Origin: Methanobrevibacter sp.
GTDB taxonomy: Archaea; Methanobacteriota; Methanobacteria; Methanobacteriales; Methanobacteriaceae
Assembly: GCF_015062985.1 (NCBI RefSeq)
Contig: NZ_SUTI01000017.1
Location: 1-36,411, forward strand
Length of the DNA stretch: 36,411 nt
Direction of reading: 5' to 3'
In this document: positions 34,346-36,411 of the stretch, in pieces
Position numbering within the stretch: the first letter of the stretch is position 1
Layout: every line of letters begins with the position of its first letter
The notes under the pieces: generated by a model
Database searches by the model: none
The model's input: only the letters and a program-made list of their open reading frames with translations
What the model was told of the DNA's origin: nothing
Translations under genes and position numbers: made by a program

Positions 34346-35146
34346 TTAAGATTCTAATTTTTCAATTAGTCTTAATATGTCTGTTTGTGTTATAATACCG
34401 ATGATTTTACCTTCATCGACAACAGGCAATCCATTGTATCCAGTTTCTATCATGATTTTAGAAACTTCACTAATGGACATATCTTTTGAAACATAAGATG
34501 GGTTGATTGACATGATTTCTTCAACAAAAACCTCCTTGATTTGGGATTTTTGGTGTTTTTCCGGAACATTTTTTCTAAAGTCAATGAATGCTCTCATTAA
34601 ATCTTTAGAAGTAATCATTCCTACAAGTTCTTCATCATCAACAACCGGCAATCTTCCAACATTAGACTCTAGCATTTTTCTTCTTGCATGAATAAGCCTA
34701 TCATTTGGAGAAACGCCGACTACATCTTTTGTCATTATCTCTTTTACAGTTATCTTGTCAAATGCAATTCCCACAGCAAGTGTGACGAAATCCGCTTTTG
34801 AGACTATTCCAACCATCTTGTCTTCACACATGACTGGAACAGAACCGATTCCGTTTTCAAGCATGACACTTGCAACTTCACCTAATTGCATTGTTTCCGG
34901 AACTGTAATTACATCCTTAACCATTACAGATGAAATATGAAGTCTTGATGCAGGCATACTTTCATATTTTGAAGAACCGAGTTTGTTTGCAATATCCCTT
35001 TCTGAGATAATGCCCACCAGTTCCTTATGATTAGTTACAGGTAAACGAGAAACATTGTGTTTACGTAATAATCTTAAAGCATCAGAAAGATTTTGATCTT
35101 TGTCTACAGTAATAATATCTTCAGACATCAAATTCTTAATTTGCAT
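34346..35146 (-). CDS. Four-CBS-domain protein
   Basis: Four CBS domains fill the 266 residues, at about 1-58, 70-128, 135-192 and 205-266. Each begins with a variant of the MxxDVxxV element (LMSEDIITVDKD, VMVKDVITVPET, IMTKDVVGVSPN, IMSINPSYVSKD) and ends with a GIIxxxDIL-type strand-helix. There is no other catalytic or DNA-binding domain. CBS pairs bind adenine nucleotides or SAM and act as energy sensors. A GGAGATGAT ribosome site precedes the ATG, and the gene starts 22 bp after the second CBS gene at 35169. Its partner is unknown. Confidence 0.9.
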   Translation of the reverse strand: MQIKNLMSEDIITVDKDQNLSDALRLLRKHNVSRLPVTNHKELVGIISERDIANKLGSSKYESMPASRLHISSVMVKDVITVPETMQLGEVASVMLENGIGSVPVMCEDKMVGIVSKADFVTLAVGIAFDKITVKEIMTKDVVGVSPNDRLIHARRKMLESNVGRLPVVDDEELVGMITSKDLMRAFIDFRKNVPEKHQKSQIKEVFVEEIMSINPSYVSKDMSISEVSKIMIETGYNGLPVVDEGKIIGIITQTDILRLIEKLES

Positions 35147-35168
35147 ATTATCATCTCCTATAATCTGT

Positions 35169-36104
35169 TTATGCTCTTTTAACTGCGTTTAAAATATCTC
35201 TTTCAGTGATGATACCTACAACATTGTCATCTTTAACAATTGGAACTCCACCAATATTTTTTTCAGCGAATAATTCACATAATTCACCAATTGTCATGGT
35301 AGGTTCAACTGTAATTGGGTCTTTAGCCATAATTTCAGAGATATTGGTTTGCAATACATCAGTTGCTAAGTTTGAATTTAAATTATCGAATAATTCTTTA
35401 GCATTTAAAAATCTAATCACATCAGTAGAAGTTAAGATACCTAATAATTTTTTAGCTGCTTTAGAAATATCTGCTTCTCCACCGACAACAGGAATTCTCC
35501 TTAAACCATTTCTAACCATGATTTTGCATGCTCCTTCAATAGGAGTTCCAGGAGTTGTTGTGAATACTTTAGGACTCATATAATCTTGCACGGTTTCTTT
35601 ACCTGCCATGCCTGCCAAGGATAATGCAATGTCCCTTTCAGTTACGATACCTACAAGTTTTTCATCAGCATCTACAAGAGGAATAGCTCCTAATTGGTTA
35701 TCTAACATGGTTTGAATAGTTTCGCCAATGGAAGCTTTATTAGATAATGTAATTAAATCACGGGTCATAATTTCTTTAACTGGTTCGTTGATTGCAGCTA
35801 AGAAATTGTCTTCATATTTTTTCTCAATAATGTTGAATTTTTTTCCTCCACCAAAGAAATCTAATATATCCATTACTGTTACAATACCTAATAACTTACC
35901 GGAACCTGGATCAGTAATTGGTAATCTTCTGAATTCGTGTTCCATCATTACTTTAGCAGTGTCTTTAATACTTTTTGAAGGAGGAATTGAAACTACATCT
36001 CGAGTTGCAATAGCCATGATGTCTCCTTCTTTATCATGAACTTTTGTCACACGTTCAACTGCACCTGTATTTGATTTTCTGTTAACGGATGTTTTATCTT
36101 TCAT
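35169..36104 (-). CDS. Four-CBS-domain protein with N-terminal extension
   Basis: This 311-residue protein also carries four CBS domains, at about 22-85, 105-165, 170-235 and 255-311, marked by ATRDVVSIPPSK, IMTRDLITLSNK, YMSPKVFTTTPG and IMAKDPITVEPT. The N-terminal extension of about 25 residues and longer linkers distinguish it from its neighbour, so it is an old tandem paralogue, not a recent copy. The start is the ATG at 36104, four bases after the Shine-Dalgarno GAGGTG; the GTG two codons upstream overlaps that site. Together the two genes give eight CBS modules in tandem. Confidence 0.88.
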   Translation of the reverse strand: MKDKTSVNRKSNTGAVERVTKVHDKEGDIMAIATRDVVSIPPSKSIKDTAKVMMEHEFRRLPITDPGSGKLLGIVTVMDILDFFGGGKKFNIIEKKYEDNFLAAINEPVKEIMTRDLITLSNKASIGETIQTMLDNQLGAIPLVDADEKLVGIVTERDIALSLAGMAGKETVQDYMSPKVFTTTPGTPIEGACKIMVRNGLRRIPVVGGEADISKAAKKLLGILTSTDVIRFLNAKELFDNLNSNLATDVLQTNISEIMAKDPITVEPTMTIGELCELFAEKNIGGVPIVKDDNVVGIITERDILNAVKRA

Positions 36105-36165
36105 TTTCACACCTCAATTTACATTTGCACTTCAAAATTAAATAAAATCAATATTAAAAACAAAA

Positions 36166-36411
36166 TTACTCAATATCCAAAATCTTATGGATTTGAGGAA
36201 TGGTGGAAACTTCAAAATATTGCCCAACAATTTCAGAAAAACTAAATAATCTAAAATTAATATCTCTCCAGTCCCCTAATGGGCTAGAAGGTTGGATAAT
36301 TATTTTAATGTTGCTTTTGTTTGAAATACTCTCAGATAATTTTTCAACTACCTCTTTAAATGACTTTATTTTTGTTGAAGGCAATATAACTACTTTACAA
36401 TATACATTTAT
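36166..36411 (-). CDS. queE: 7-carboxy-7-deazaguanine synthase QueE, C-terminal part
   Basis: The frame is open to the window edge, so the N-terminus with the radical SAM cysteines lies outside. The 81 visible residues include VVILPSTKIKSFKEVVEKL, IKIIIQPSSPLGDW and the ending TIPQIHKILDIE. QPxxP and PQxHK are the C-terminal signatures of QueE, which makes the 7-deazaguanine precursor of archaeosine in tRNA. Only the end is seen, so the assignment rests on these motifs. Confidence 0.72.
   Translation of the reverse strand: MNVYCKVVILPSTKIKSFKEVVEKLSESISNKSNIKIIIQPSSPLGDWRDINFRLFSFSEIVGQYFEVSTIPQIHKILDIE

Noticed and set aside
1..36411. CRISPR array, rRNA or tRNA genes
   Set aside because: No regularly spaced repeats, conserved rRNA stretches or tRNA cloverleaf with TTCRANNC were found by reading both strands; a covariance scan could still detect a divergent tRNA.

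Overview
The window comes from a hydrogenotrophic methanogen of the order Methanobacteriales, most likely Methanobrevibacter or a close relative. Four observations support this. Base composition is very AT-rich, with A/T-biased third codon positions. Genes are present for methyl-coenzyme M reductase maturation (mmp10, mmp7), coenzyme M (comB, comC), methanopterin (mptA) and coenzyme F420 (cofG). Archaeal information-processing genes are present (proteasome beta, FttA/aCPSF1, Nop5-fibrillarin, Trm1, Taw2). The family B DNA polymerase is split just after motif C, the known arrangement in Methanothermobacter (MTH1208/MTH208). Start codons are often preceded by GGTGA/GAGGTG Shine-Dalgarno sequences. 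No rRNA, tRNA or CRISPR array was recognised.

Layout. 1-346: AT-rich spacer with AGTAAT/ATTACT palindromes. 347-3825: methanogenesis block (mmp10, mmp7, an unknown gene, comB). 3872-7616: membrane and ion-handling genes (TraB-like, small zinc ribbon, CNNM/CorC-like, Ca/Na antiporter). 7575-9941: NcsA-type tRNA thiolase, MTH1187-type thiamine-binding protein, DegT aminotransferase. 9951-11231: decayed accessory patch with a TnpB C-terminal remnant and a POT transporter pseudogene that has an internal deletion. 11450-16745: trm1, an Lrp regulator, the mptA / unknown / cofG operon, taw2. 16932-21758: psmB, fttA, purM, comC. 21773-26878, minus strand: split DNA polymerase, AI-2E-type permease, pyrK-pyrD, coiled-coil protein. 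27077-28873: nop5-flpA. 28933-31021: second decayed patch with a MATE/ATPase pseudogene, about 1.4 kb without intact genes, a 95-bp structured inverted repeat and more palindromes. 31022-36411, minus strand: frameshifted coaBC, two secreted/membrane proteins, pheA, two four-CBS proteins, and the 3' end of queE.

How the genes work together. Most of the window is ordinary core genome serving methanogenesis cofactors (CoM, methanopterin, F420), Mcr modification, pyrimidine, purine, phenylalanine and CoA synthesis, and tRNA/rRNA modification. The two decayed patches are where gain and loss have occurred. The points most worth a second look are the one-base frameshift in the CoA gene coaBC, the structured inverted-repeat element at 30508-30602, the palindrome family shared between distant spacers, and two conserved-looking unknown genes embedded in methanogen cofactor clusters.
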